From contig NZ_LVYD01000045.1 of assembly GCF_002077945.1 (NCBI RefSeq), positions 1 to 64,000 on the forward strand: a DNA stretch of 64,000 nucleotides, read 5' to 3'. Each line of letters begins with the position of its first letter. The first letter of the stretch is position 1. This stretch comes from Niastella vici (GTDB lineage Bacteria > Bacteroidota > Bacteroidia > Chitinophagales > Chitinophagaceae). The notes under the pieces were generated by a model. The model made no database searches. It worked only from the letters and a program-made list of their open reading frames with translations, and was not told the DNA's origin. Shown piece by piece: positions 41,349-50,289 of this stretch. The position numbers were made by a program, and so were the translations under genes.

Positions 41349-42284
41349 TTACTCCTTAATAAATTTGATCAGTTCGTTATTGAATTTTTCCCTTTCCTCT
41401 ACAAACAATCCATGCCCGCTATTTTCGAAAGGAACGATCGTTGAGTTCTTAATTCCCTTATGCATTTGTTCTGCTAAAGCAAATTCACAGATCTTGTCTT
41501 TTACACCATGGAAGATCACTGTGGGAATACTGATCTTACTCAGCTCGGGACGCAGGTCTGTATCCCTGAGGGCGATCAGGCTCTGCGTGGCGGCATAGGG
41601 TGATGCTTCCATATTGATACCACTTAACCAATTGCCAATGCCCGGTGATAAAGCTGTTTCAGAAGCCGCAAAGATCTTTCCAAAGTTCTCCAATAACTGA
41701 GGCCGGTTTGTTTTGCTAAGGGCGATCAACTCATTGACTGTTTCTTTGGTAAAGCCATAAGGATAATCAGTGCGTTTTGTCCAAACCGGTGCTGCGGCGC
41801 CAAATAATGCCAGTTTGGCAACATGGGCGGCATTATATTTAGCTACATAGTGGATCGAGATAGCGCCGCCCATAGAAAACCCGCCTATCGTAGCTTTTTG
41901 AATATTTAATTTGTCCAGTACAATTTTGATATCATCGGCATACACATCATAATTGTATTTACCATATGGCTTATCCGATTTACCAAATCCTCTCAGGGTG
42001 ATACCGATTACGCGGAAGCCTTTCTCAACCAACTCCTGGTATTGGTATTCATACATGGCATCGCTCAACGGCCAACCGTGAATGAGCACTACCGGGCTGC
42101 CTTCGCCCAAATCGGTTACATGCAGCTTTACATTTTTTTCTACTTCAATAAATTCTTGTCTGCCCAATGAGTTATTTCTTTCGGGTGTTTGGGCAACACT
42201 TTGATCAGCAGAGAATATTCCAGCGAAAATGGCAGGTATGATGAGCGCTTTTTTCAGGGTCCTTGTGAATGCTGTACGTTTCAT
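41349..42284 (-). CDS. Exported alpha/beta hydrolase (non-haem haloperoxidase-like)
   Basis: 311 residues from ATG 42284, which opens a signal peptide (KKALIIPAIFAGIFSADQSVAQ). Oxyanion-side motif LIHGWPLS, nucleophile elbow GGFSMGG, acid D in FHGVKDKICE and catalytic histidine in NSGHGLFVEE. The LRGFGKSDKP segment is typical of chloroperoxidase/epoxide-hydrolase-like members. The export signal is unusual for this subfamily. The substrate is unknown. An AraC regulator lies upstream on the same strand. Confidence 0.9.
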   Translation of the reverse strand: MKRTAFTRTLKKALIIPAIFAGIFSADQSVAQTPERNNSLGRQEFIEVEKNVKLHVTDLGEGSPVVLIHGWPLSDAMYEYQYQELVEKGFRVIGITLRGFGKSDKPYGKYNYDVYADDIKIVLDKLNIQKATIGGFSMGGAISIHYVAKYNAAHVAKLALFGAAAPVWTKRTDYPYGFTKETVNELIALSKTNRPQLLENFGKIFAASETALSPGIGNWLSGINMEASPYAATQSLIALRDTDLRPELSKISIPTVIFHGVKDKICEFALAEQMHKGIKNSTIVPFENSGHGLFVEEREKFNNELIKFIKE

Positions 42285-42365
42285 TTTGTGTTCTTTTAAT
42301 TGATTAAATTGATAACACAAAACTACTTACGGGCGTAAGGCGGGTCAATGCACCAAAATCTTCAT

Positions 42366-43229
42366 TTATTGTACTTTTTTCCCTTCAACATGATTGTACT
42401 GTTTTCTGAATTCAACCGGCGATGTCCCGGCCTGTTTAGTAAAAAGCCGTACAAAATAAGCAGGATCTTCATATCCCAGGGCGTAGCCAATTTCTTTTAC
42501 CGAGAGGGGAGTGTGGGCTAATAATCTTTTTGCTTCCAGAATGATCCTTTCCTTGATGAGGTCATTAGGCGATGCCTGGCCAGTTTTCGTAATATGCTTA
42601 TGCAGCATCTTGGGCGACATGGCCAGCATATTCGCATAATCGGCAACTGTATGCAGTTTTTTATAATGCAGTTCAACCAGCTGGCTGAATTTTCTCAGAA
42701 ATTCAATATCCTGGCTGGCTTCACTGGTAATTATGCTGTGTTCTTTTTTCCAGATCCGCGTAGCTATTATGATCAGTTTCTTTAGCAGAATGCGCAGCAT
42801 TTCTTCCATTGCCGGTTCATCATTTTTTATTTCCTGCACTATTTCTGCAAGGATCTGCTGCACCTGGCCAGATTCTGCTTTCGATAAGTATACTACCGGT
42901 ATTTCATATACATTATTATATAGTATGCCGTCGCACGACACTTCTTTGTCGTGAATTTCTACACAATAAAAGTCGCGGTTATAATAAATGAGCGAGCCAC
43001 TGCTGGCATCGGGCAATGGAAGTTCGTACCATTGGTTTACGTTTATAAAAAAGAGGGCGTCATCTTTTAATTTATATTTATTAAAATCAATGCCAATATG
43101 ACTGCCTTTCTTAAGAAATAGAATTTTTATGTACGGGTCGAATTCCTGCTGGTTCACTTGTTCTGCAACCGGCGCATCAAATGGTAATACCCCAAATTTC
43201 TTATAAGTGAATTGACGAAAAAGGCTCAT
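42366..43229 (-). CDS. AraC-family transcriptional regulator
   Basis: 287 residues: cupin-like N-terminal sensor (IKILFLKKGSHIGIDFNKYKLKDDALFFINVNQWYELP) and C-terminal HTH pair (LAMSPKMLHKHITKTGQ, LIKERIILEAKRLLAHTPLSVKEIGYALGYEDPAYFVRLFTKQ). It lies 9 bp after the truncated haemoglobin gene, so the two are probably co-transcribed; the hydrolase gene downstream may be a target. Confidence 0.92.
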   Translation of the reverse strand: MSLFRQFTYKKFGVLPFDAPVAEQVNQQEFDPYIKILFLKKGSHIGIDFNKYKLKDDALFFINVNQWYELPLPDASSGSLIYYNRDFYCVEIHDKEVSCDGILYNNVYEIPVVYLSKAESGQVQQILAEIVQEIKNDEPAMEEMLRILLKKLIIIATRIWKKEHSIITSEASQDIEFLRKFSQLVELHYKKLHTVADYANMLAMSPKMLHKHITKTGQASPNDLIKERIILEAKRLLAHTPLSVKEIGYALGYEDPAYFVRLFTKQAGTSPVEFRKQYNHVEGKKVQ

Positions 43230-43238
43230 TGATTGAAG

Positions 43239-43715
43239 CTAATTTTCTTTTGGAATGTATGGCCCGCCTGTTTCACCCCATCCCCATTTGGGCATTGGTT
43301 CTGTATGTTGCATGGGGTTTTCGGCCAGTTGGGAGTTGATGACCGCAATACGTGATCCCCATTCAATGTATCCTACAAAAGCTGAACGGAATTCCGGGTC
43401 GCTTTTTAATCCAATTTCATCGGCGGTCTGCATTAAAAGATGTACCCAGCGTTGGCGTTTTTCTTCTGTCAGCATTTTTCCGATATGCTTTCCAACCATA
43501 GTGGCATGACTGCCGCCTTCCTGTGTATATAATTTTTCGCCACCAAATACTTCGGCTACAAAATGCGCCACATGTGTTTGGTGCTCGGGCGACATGTTTC
43601 TAAACACTTCACCCAACAACTCATCTCTTAAAACTTTTTCATAAAAGGTCTTGAACAGTTTTTCAAAAGTTGCCAGGTCGCCTGCCCATTCATATAAGGT
43701 TGGAACGCTTTTCAT
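43239..43715 (-). CDS. Group II truncated haemoglobin
   Basis: 158 residues with the 2-over-2 globin pattern: TLYEWAGDLATFEKLFKTFYEKVLRDELLGEVF, the HVAHFVAEVFGG stretch, YTQEGGSHATMVGKHIG with the proximal-type histidine region, and IEWGSRIAV. It should bind haem and O2 or NO; such proteins help against nitrosative stress or deliver oxygen to oxidases. It carries a C-terminal extension of about 25 residues. Confidence 0.92.
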   Translation of the reverse strand: MKSVPTLYEWAGDLATFEKLFKTFYEKVLRDELLGEVFRNMSPEHQTHVAHFVAEVFGGEKLYTQEGGSHATMVGKHIGKMLTEEKRQRWVHLLMQTADEIGLKSDPEFRSAFVGYIEWGSRIAVINSQLAENPMQHTEPMPKWGWGETGGPYIPKEN

Positions 43716-43829
43716 CGGTGTCTTTTATTCGCAATTTAAGTGTTCTGCTTATCAAAAAAACGATTTGTGATAGTTGGTCATGCTGTTCATTCACCGGCGT
43801 ATATGTTCATTTGCCGGAAAAGGGAGTAA

Positions 43830-44456
43830 TTATTCCCTATTCATCAACTCCTGGAATTTATTAATAAAAAGCCCCACATGATAGCCGTCTGCCAATGCAT
43901 GATGCACATGTACCGCAACCGGCATTGTTTTTTTACCATGTTCCGCTTTCACTTTTCCGAAGGTTATTTTCGGACAGCTATCGGCAAACGAAAAACAACG
44001 GGCGTGTGATATGGCGGTGAAATTAAGCCAGGGAATAGCCGAAAAATGAATGACGTTCTCACCTGATACAGCCGGCTTTAACCCGGTTGCCCCTTTCTCT
44101 GCTTCAATGATCTCCGTAGCGTTGGCGTAAAAACTATCTTCATTTTCAGTATAATCAATATACGCAAATCCAAAGGTGCCATCGGGGCGGGGAATGGTGG
44201 GCGAGGCATCGATCCTGTTGAACAGGAACACATCTTTATTGACAATGCGATAACGGAAATTTTCAATGGTATTGGCGGCTTTCAACGCCTGGTACAGGTA
44301 ATACTGAAAAAAAGAAATGTTATGTTGACGGGCATAGTCATAACCTGTTGTACAATCTATTTCAACGGTTATCCCATGAAAGGGTTCTTCAAATTGCGAA
44401 AAGAACTGGTAATGATCTTTTCTTGCCCAACTGGTTATATCAATGGCTGTTTTCAT
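43830..44456 (-). CDS. Type A chloramphenicol acetyltransferase
   Basis: 208 residues of CAT family: catalytic HHALADG near the C-terminus (VHVHHALADGYHVGLFIN), CTTGYDYARQHNISFFQYYLY, and FGKVKAEHGKKTMPVAV. It transfers acetyl from acetyl-CoA to chloramphenicol-like hydroxyls; chromosomal versions may have another native substrate. It is the second gene after a HAD phosphatase (2 bp gap). Confidence 0.92.
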   Translation of the reverse strand: MKTAIDITSWARKDHYQFFSQFEEPFHGITVEIDCTTGYDYARQHNISFFQYYLYQALKAANTIENFRYRIVNKDVFLFNRIDASPTIPRPDGTFGFAYIDYTENEDSFYANATEIIEAEKGATGLKPAVSGENVIHFSAIPWLNFTAISHARCFSFADSCPKITFGKVKAEHGKKTMPVAVHVHHALADGYHVGLFINKFQELMNRE

Positions 44457-44458
44457 GG

Positions 44459-45151
44459 CTAATCAAGGTGATTTAAAATGTCTGCAATATTGGTCAATGT
44501 TATAAGATTGGGATGTTCTATTGTATCGTCGTGCTGCTCATGCATCCAGGTAGTGTGATAGGGGATATGTGCAGCGAATGCCGCCAGCGCCAACACCGGC
44601 AGTACATCCGATTTAACCGAATTGCCCAGCATCAGAAAGTTTCCGGGAGAACAATCAAGATGGGTCAACAGTTTTTGGTAATTGGTTACCTGTTTGTTGC
44701 TCATGATCTCGATATGATGGAAATAATCCTTCAAACCCGATTGTTTCAGCTTCCGTTCCTGATCGAGCAGGTCGCCCTTGGTGGCTATGACCAACTGGTA
44801 TTTCCCATGCAGGCCTTCCAGTGTTTCTGCTACCCCTGGTAACAACTCAATAGGTTTTTGCAGCAGATCATGGCCCAGTGCCAGGGCTTCATCGATCAGT
44901 TGCAATGGGGCCGTTCCATTCGAAACCCGGGTGATCGTTTCTATCATGCAAAGCATAAATCCTTTAATGCCATAACCATAAAGCGAAATGTTTTTCATTT
45001 CAGTTTGAAACAATTCCCGCGATACAGCCTGAGCCGGCAGATGATCTTTCAGCAATACACAAAACCGATGTTCGGCTTCCTGAAAGTAAGGTTCGTTCAC
45101 CCACAGGGTATCATCAGCATCAAATGCAATGGTTTTTATCTTGTTCCTCAT
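44459..45151 (-). CDS. HAD-superfamily hydrolase
   Basis: 230 residues from ATG 45151, immediately before the motif I strand (IKTIAFDADDTLW); the frame is open to 45271 but that extension overlaps the divergent Crp/Fnr promoter. Motif II is in LVIATKGD, and motif III/IV in FLMLGNSVKSDVLPV. It is a phosphatase of unknown substrate, translationally close (2 bp) to the acetyltransferase gene. Confidence 0.92.
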   Translation of the reverse strand: MRNKIKTIAFDADDTLWVNEPYFQEAEHRFCVLLKDHLPAQAVSRELFQTEMKNISLYGYGIKGFMLCMIETITRVSNGTAPLQLIDEALALGHDLLQKPIELLPGVAETLEGLHGKYQLVIATKGDLLDQERKLKQSGLKDYFHHIEIMSNKQVTNYQKLLTHLDCSPGNFLMLGNSVKSDVLPVLALAAFAAHIPYHTTWMHEQHDDTIEHPNLITLTNIADILNHLD

Positions 45152-45240
45152 GGTCGCATTATTAGTTTTTGTACTTTCCGGTTTGCAAAATTGGGCTGTT
45201 GACACAGTCATAAAAAGGACATTTGTCCCATCCGGAAAAT

Positions 45241-45810
45241 ATGCTTCGTACCAACAATGCTTTTTTATCATATATAGAAGCGCTGTACCAGGCGCAGCAA
45301 CGCAGGGAAGACATTCTGTTAAAAGAATTTTCCGCTGCGCAGTTACTGCTGCAACAGGGTGAAAAGCCTACCAAAGTAATGTTGCTGAAAGAGGGTATTA
45401 CCACCTGTTATTTTAATGAAGGAGATGATAAGCGGTTTATTGTGGAGTTCCTGGGGAAAGGGGAGATCATTGGTGAGCTCGAGATCATAAAGAACGTCCC
45501 CTGTTTATGCAATATAAAGGCTTTAACGCCGGTTAAAGTTTATGCCATTTCCATCCCGTATTTTCGGTCCCTGCTTGAAAAGGAATTACCGTTTAATAAA
45601 TTATTATTGGAGTCCTTTGCCGAACGCATCATCAACACCTCTTCCCGTGCCTCCTTCCAGCAATTAAATACAGTAGAACACACACTGAGTAAGTTGCTGG
45701 CATTGATTAAAGAACAGGAAATAAATATTTCCAAAGAAGACATGGCGGCATACCTGGGCATCACCATTCGAAGCCTGAACAGAACATTGAAAAAGCTACA
45801 ACAGGAATAG
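45241..45810 (+). CDS. Crp/Fnr-family transcriptional regulator
   Basis: 189 residues from ATG 45241 (a TTG at 45223 is less likely). Cyclic-nucleotide-binding-like beta roll (LLLQQGEKPTKVMLLKEGITTCYF, FLGKGEIIGELE) and a C-terminal HTH (ISKEDMAAYLGITIRSLNRTLKKL). No N-terminal FNR cysteines. It is divergent from the HAD-acetyltransferase operon across 89 bp, which contains TGAC-ACA-GTCA (45200-45210) and GGACA-TT-TGTCC (45217-45228), possible operators. Confidence 0.92.
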   Translation: MLRTNNAFLSYIEALYQAQQRREDILLKEFSAAQLLLQQGEKPTKVMLLKEGITTCYFNEGDDKRFIVEFLGKGEIIGELEIIKNVPCLCNIKALTPVKVYAISIPYFRSLLEKELPFNKLLLESFAERIINTSSRASFQQLNTVEHTLSKLLALIKEQEINISKEDMAAYLGITIRSLNRTLKKLQQE

Positions 45811-45975
45811 CTCAAAAACGCTAAAAAGTAAATTTTTGCTTTGTTAGTTCTGCCTTTACAAGGTATGCCTGTTCAGCGTCAACTGCCGTTCATTCCCTTA
45901 CGCAAACGTTAGCGTAACATTCTGCACTCACGCGGTTGCTTTGTTAATATATTTGTTTTCGTACATTATATTAAT

Positions 45976-48351
45976 ATGAAAATAAAACACCCGCTTGCCT
46001 GGCTCACGCTGATCGGTATTGTTTCATTTAAACCGCTTACCACTATTTATAAGGATGGCTGGATCGATCTCAACAAAAATGGAAAAAAAGATATCTATGA
46101 AGATCCCACCCAACCGGTGAATGCCAGAACAGCCGATCTGTTGTCGAAAATGACGCTGGATGAAAAGACCTGTCAAATGGCTACACTCTATGGCTGGCGC
46201 CGCGTGTTGAAAGATTCTCTCCCAACTGCTGAATGGAAAAATGCTATCTGGAAAGATGGAATTGCCAATATAGATGAACACCTGAATGGATATATCGGTT
46301 CCAACAAAACATTGACGCTTGACCTGGCTACAGATATGGAAAAACACGTTTGGGCAATGAACGAGACCCAGCGTTTTTTTATTGAACAAACCCGGCTGGG
46401 TATTCCGGCCGATTTTACCGATGAAGGTATTCGTGGTGTTGAAGCATATGAGGCAACCAGTTTTCCCACCCAGCTTAATATGGGCATGACCTGGAACAAA
46501 GACCTCGTGCATCAGGAAGGCATTATTACCGGCAGTGAAGCGCGGGCACTGGGTTATACAAATGTATATGCGCCCATTCTCGATGTAGCCCGTGACCAGC
46601 GCTGGGGCCGGCTCGAAGAATCATACGGCGAAGACCCATACCTGGTAGCCTCCATGGGTATTGCGCTCGCAAAAGGTATTCAACAAAACGGCCAGGCCGC
46701 CTCTACTGCCAAGCATTTTGCGGTGTACAGCGCCAATAAGGGCGCCCGGGAAGGCCAGGCCCGCACAGACCCGCAAGTGGCGCCACGCGAAGTGGAAAAT
46801 ATTCTCCTGTATCCCTTCAAGAAAGTGATCAAAGAAGCCGGCATCATGGGCGTTATGAGCTCGTACAACGATTACGATGGTATACCCATTTCGGGTAGTA
46901 ATTACTGGTTGATACGCAGGCTGCGGGTTGAAATGGGTTTTACCGGCTATGTGGTCAGCGACAGCGAAGCGCTCGAATACCTGAGCAGCAAACACCATGT
47001 GGCGGCCAATTTAAAAGAAGCCGTGTACCAGGCCTTTATGGCAGGCATGAATGTACGCACTACGTTCCGTGCGCCCGATAGCATTATCATTTACCTGCGC
47101 CAGTTGGTGAAAGAAGGACGTATACCCATGGATACCATCAACCATCGCGTAGGAGATGTATTGCGGGTGAAGTTCCGGCTGGGGTTGTTTGATCATCCCT
47201 ATATAGCAAGTGCTGCCGAAACCCGTAAACTGGTGAATAATGCGGCCAGCCGGCAGGTGGCCTTGCAGGCATCGCACGAAAGCATTGTGCTGCTGAAAAA
47301 TAATAACAACATCTTACCACTGTCGAAAGAATTGGAAAAAGTCGCCGTAATTGGTCCCAATGCTACGGATGACGATTATGCGCACACGCATTACGGCCCA
47401 TCGCATACGGCCAGTGTAAATGTGCTGCAGGGTGTACAGCAAAAGCTGGGTGCCGGCAAAGTGCTGTATGCAAAAGGCGTTGACCTGGTTGATAAACGCT
47501 GGCCCGAAAGCGAGATCCTGCCGGAACCGATGGATGCGGGCGAACAGGCCATGCTCGACTCTGCCGTTCAGGCAGCCAAACAGGCGCAATGCGCAATTGT
47601 CGTTTTAGGCGGAAATACAAAAACGGGTGGCGAGAGTAAAAGCCGCACCAGCCTCGACCTGCCCGGTTATCAGCTGGACCTTATAAAAGCCATCAAGGCA
47701 ACCGGCAAACCGGTAGTGGTGGTGCTTATTGGTTCCCAACCCATGACCATTAACTGGATCGATAAATACATCGATGGCATTATTTACGCCGGTTATCCCG
47801 GAGCGTACGGTGGTACAGCCATTGCCGATATTCTGTTTGGCGATTACAACCCCGGTGGCAAGCTCACGCTTACCTTCCCCAAATCGGTTGGACAATTACC
47901 GTTGAACTTTCCATCCAAACCCAGTGCGCAAACAGATGAGGGTGAGCATGCGCGCATCAAAGGCTTGTTATATCCGTTTGGATTTGGGTTGAGCTATACT
48001 ACGTTCGGATACAGCAATCTGAAAATAAATGCAGGTACTAAGGCCACCGATCCTGTTGCGGTAACAGTTGATATCAGCAATACCGGTAAAGTAGCTGGCG
48101 ACGAAGTAGTGCAACTGTACATTCGCGATGTATTGAGTTCGGTGACCATGTATGAAAAACTGTTGAAGGGTTTTGAACGCGTGCACCTGCAACCCGGCGA
48201 AACAAAAACGCTTTCGTTTACCATTCCACGCGATGAATTGAAATTGTACGACCGCGATATGAAGTTTGTGCTGGAACCGGGCGAGTTCAGTGTGATGGTA
48301 GGTGCATCATCGGGCGACATCAGGCAAAGTGGAAGTTTTTATATAAAGTAG
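45976..48351 (+). CDS. Beta-glucosidase-type glycoside hydrolase family 3
   Basis: 791 residues. After an N-terminal hydrophobic lead and a calcium-loop-like DLNKNGKKDIYED, the GH3 N-terminal barrel shows NVYAPILDVARDQRWGRLEESYGEDPYLV, STAKHFAVYS and the nucleophile aspartate in GYVVSDSEALEYL. The C-terminal sandwich (SIVLLKNNNNILPLS, VVVLIGSQPM, GYPGAYGGTAIADILFGDYNPGGKL) and a fibronectin-III-like end (DEVVQLYIRD, LKGFERVHLQPGE) follow. It releases beta-linked sugars from oligosaccharides in the periplasm. It stands alone with its own terminator. Confidence 0.95.
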   Translation: MKIKHPLAWLTLIGIVSFKPLTTIYKDGWIDLNKNGKKDIYEDPTQPVNARTADLLSKMTLDEKTCQMATLYGWRRVLKDSLPTAEWKNAIWKDGIANIDEHLNGYIGSNKTLTLDLATDMEKHVWAMNETQRFFIEQTRLGIPADFTDEGIRGVEAYEATSFPTQLNMGMTWNKDLVHQEGIITGSEARALGYTNVYAPILDVARDQRWGRLEESYGEDPYLVASMGIALAKGIQQNGQAASTAKHFAVYSANKGAREGQARTDPQVAPREVENILLYPFKKVIKEAGIMGVMSSYNDYDGIPISGSNYWLIRRLRVEMGFTGYVVSDSEALEYLSSKHHVAANLKEAVYQAFMAGMNVRTTFRAPDSIIIYLRQLVKEGRIPMDTINHRVGDVLRVKFRLGLFDHPYIASAAETRKLVNNAASRQVALQASHESIVLLKNNNNILPLSKELEKVAVIGPNATDDDYAHTHYGPSHTASVNVLQGVQQKLGAGKVLYAKGVDLVDKRWPESEILPEPMDAGEQAMLDSAVQAAKQAQCAIVVLGGNTKTGGESKSRTSLDLPGYQLDLIKAIKATGKPVVVVLIGSQPMTINWIDKYIDGIIYAGYPGAYGGTAIADILFGDYNPGGKLTLTFPKSVGQLPLNFPSKPSAQTDEGEHARIKGLLYPFGFGLSYTTFGYSNLKINAGTKATDPVAVTVDISNTGKVAGDEVVQLYIRDVLSSVTMYEKLLKGFERVHLQPGETKTLSFTIPRDELKLYDRDMKFVLEPGEFSVMVGASSGDIRQSGSFYIK

Positions 48352-48394
48352 GGGAGAGCTGAATTGAATTTTAATCCCAACTCATGAAATATAG

Positions 48395-48421
48395 TGGCCC
48401 CTTAGGGGGCCATTTATTTTT
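48395..48421 (+). terminator. Terminator after GH3 gene
   Basis: 7-bp GC-rich stem TGGCCCC/GGGGCCA, loop TTAG, then TTTATTTTT. Confidence 0.88.
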
Positions 48422-48651
48422 GTCAAAGATCACAAGGTTGCCAAACATCTCATTGACAATGAGTCAATTACAGGTCTTAGTTCGGAGAAGCTTTAGCGCT
48501 GTTTTTGCAAATTTCTTATTTTCAATTAGTTATTGAGCTTAAGTTATCCAGTTGTTGTACTATCCTTGTACCAACCTTGTACCATCCCTTAGTAAACACC
48601 CCTTTTTACCGAAGGATGACTGAAGGATCGCTAAAGTTTATTAAGTATGTT

Positions 48652-48697
48652 AGAAGTAAGAGGTAAGAAGTTCACGAATTTCTTACCTCTTACTTCT
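48652..48697. repeat. 18-bp-arm perfect palindrome built of AAGTAAGAGGTAAGAA words
   Basis: Arms of 18 bp (AGAAGTAAGAGGTAAGAA and its complement) around a 10-base spacer. The arms themselves are made of repeated AAG/GTAAG words. It lies 8 bp after the lipoprotein stop (minus strand) and has no T-run, so it looks more like a dispersed palindromic repeat than a classic terminator. Confidence 0.7.
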
Positions 48698-48704
48698 TTT
48701 GGAA

Positions 48705-49553
48705 TTACGGGTGAACCATCTCTCCATAAGTGACTCCATCCGGAGTCAACCATTCATATCTGTCAGTGCTGAGCGTTTGAATAGTTGAGGTAAAGGTGCC
48801 AACGGGGCTGAAAACCCGTACCTGTGTCTGGTTGTTCAGGAAAGTCCACGTACCATTATACACAGTGCCATTTTGATCAATCTCTGTATAAGTGCCATTT
48901 GTTTCAAACTTGACCCAGTTCTGCGACAAGTTGAGCGGACTGTTGGTTTTATTGGGTTTCCAAATCAGAGAAGGGTTCGATTGGTTGAAATTAGTGAAAT
49001 ATTCAGTGTACACCCAGGGTTTGGACGTTAACAACTGCAACCTCCCGCCTGTAGTATCGATCACCTGGTTTTTGGGTACCATAACGCCGTAGTTACCGCC
49101 ACCACTCTGCAACCATTCATACCTGTTTGAAGTGAGCTCCTGAATGGTGGATACAAAAATACCAAGGGGATTGTTAACCTGAACCTGTGTCTGGTTGTTC
49201 AGGAAAGCCCAGGTGCCATTTAAAGTGATGCCATTTTCAGTGATCTCCGTGTAATTGCCATTCGAATAAAATTGCACCTGGTTCAACGACAGGTTTAACG
49301 AATTGCCGGTTTTGTTTGTTTTCCAGACCAGATTGGTAGGGTTGTTATTGAAATCGGTAAAGTATTCATAATATACCCAGGTTTGGCCCGTGAGCAGGTC
49401 TGTTAAGTCGCTTGTTGTGCTGATACGGTTCGACTTGCCGGTTCCTGAAGTTTTCTGCGACAGTGCTTCTTTAGGTTCGTTGATCGATTTCGAGCAGGAA
49501 GTAATTGCTGCCAGCGAGCAGCAGAATAAGGTAAATGTTAATAGCTGTTTCAT
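48705..49553 (-). CDS. Lipoprotein with two tandem lipocalin-like repeats
   Basis: 282 residues when started at ATG 49553, which opens a lipoprotein signal (FTLFCCSLAAITSC). Two ~105-residue repeats follow: each starts WVY.EYFT.FN, continues L.WK.NKT, NGTYTEI or NGNYTEI, NGTW.FLNNQTQV and ends in NRYEWL or DRYEWL. The repeats are typical of Bacteroidota lipocalin-like lipoproteins. The same frame reads upstream without a stop into a response-regulator fragment, so the gene may be expressed either on its own or as a fusion; the signal peptide argues for its own start. Confidence 0.8.
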   Translation of the reverse strand: MKQLLTFTLFCCSLAAITSCSKSINEPKEALSQKTSGTGKSNRISTTSDLTDLLTGQTWVYYEYFTDFNNNPTNLVWKTNKTGNSLNLSLNQVQFYSNGNYTEITENGITLNGTWAFLNNQTQVQVNNPLGIFVSTIQELTSNRYEWLQSGGGNYGVMVPKNQVIDTTGGRLQLLTSKPWVYTEYFTNFNQSNPSLIWKPNKTNSPLNLSQNWVKFETNGTYTEIDQNGTVYNGTWTFLNNQTQVRVFSPVGTFTSTIQTLSTDRYEWLTPDGVTYGEMVHP

Positions 49554-50120
49554 TTTGAATAAAGTTTCGGCTAATTTACCACGGTATAATGCAACCGTTA
49601 ACAGAAAGCTGCAAGGCCCCTTTGCTTCAAGGCGCACAATGTCTTTCAATGGAATAAAAGAAAGACCCTGCATGGTGGGAACGGCCATTTTTTGCTGTGA
49701 TATTTGCAAAGCCTGGATATTTTCCTGCAGTACTTTAAGGTTATCTATTACTTCTTTTTCGTGCGATCTTTTGACCACTTTTTTAATGGCCCTTTGCAGA
49801 TCAGCCGCGTCAACCGGTTTGAGCAGGTAATCTACAGCACTGTATTTGAATGCTTCAATGGCATGGTCGTTCCATGCCGTCACGAATATTATCTGGAATT
49901 CGATTTTGTCAAGGCCATTCAGCAGATCAAACGCATTTTCATTATTGATGGCGATATCGAGCAATAACAGGTCTGGCGAGCATGCATGGATGACTTCTAA
50001 AGCAGCGTGTACACTGGCAGCTTCGCCAATGATCTCTATTTCCGGGCAATGGGCCTTTAATAAATTTTTTAAAATACCGATACTGGCACGCTCATCATCT
50101 ACCAGAACAGTTCGTATCAT
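49554..50120 (-). pseudogene. LytTR-type response regulator truncated and fused in frame to lipoprotein gene
   Basis: 189 residues from ATG 50120: complete receiver (VDDE, phospho-acceptor in LLLLDIAINN, T in FVTAW, LLKPVDAADL), a linker helix and only the first ~25 residues of a LytTR DNA-binding domain (FIPLKDIVRLEAKG). Homology stops near residue 170 and the frame runs straight into the lipoprotein signal peptide. Such regulators normally have ~240 residues. The DNA-binding half seems to have been deleted or replaced. No partner kinase is adjacent. An assembly error cannot be excluded. Confidence 0.7.
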
Positions 50121-50226
50121 AAGATATTAATCACTTTTGCAAAACACAAGATAGGTAAAAATACTGATAGGGATAGGCCAGTGTTACACATCTCAATTAA
50201 ACTTATTTGGCTTCCCACAAAAAAAT

Positions 50227-50259
50227 AAACGCAGGAAATCGTATGAACTTCCTGCGTTT
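50227..50259 (-). terminator. Hairpin after EEP/FG-GAP gene
   Basis: 11-bp perfect stem AAACGCAGGAA/TTCCTGCGTTT with an 11-base loop. On the minus strand it is followed by ATTTTTTTG, giving a good terminator for the gene ending at 50290. Confidence 0.85.
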
Positions 50260-50289
50260 AAGCTTATTTCGTGAAAGTTGTTTATACTG

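Larger units (their letters stand above)
48352..48704. other. 353-bp intergenic region with terminator and palindromic repeat
   Basis: Contains the GH3 terminator (48395-48421), two tandem copies of CCTTGTACCA (about 48563-48585), GAAGGAT words around 48611-48628, and a large palindrome (48652-48697). No gene is seen. Confidence 0.6.

Noticed and set aside
45152-45271. Upstream extension of the HAD hydrolase frame
   Set aside because: It overlaps the start and promoter of the divergent Crp/Fnr gene; ATG 45151 lies directly before motif I.
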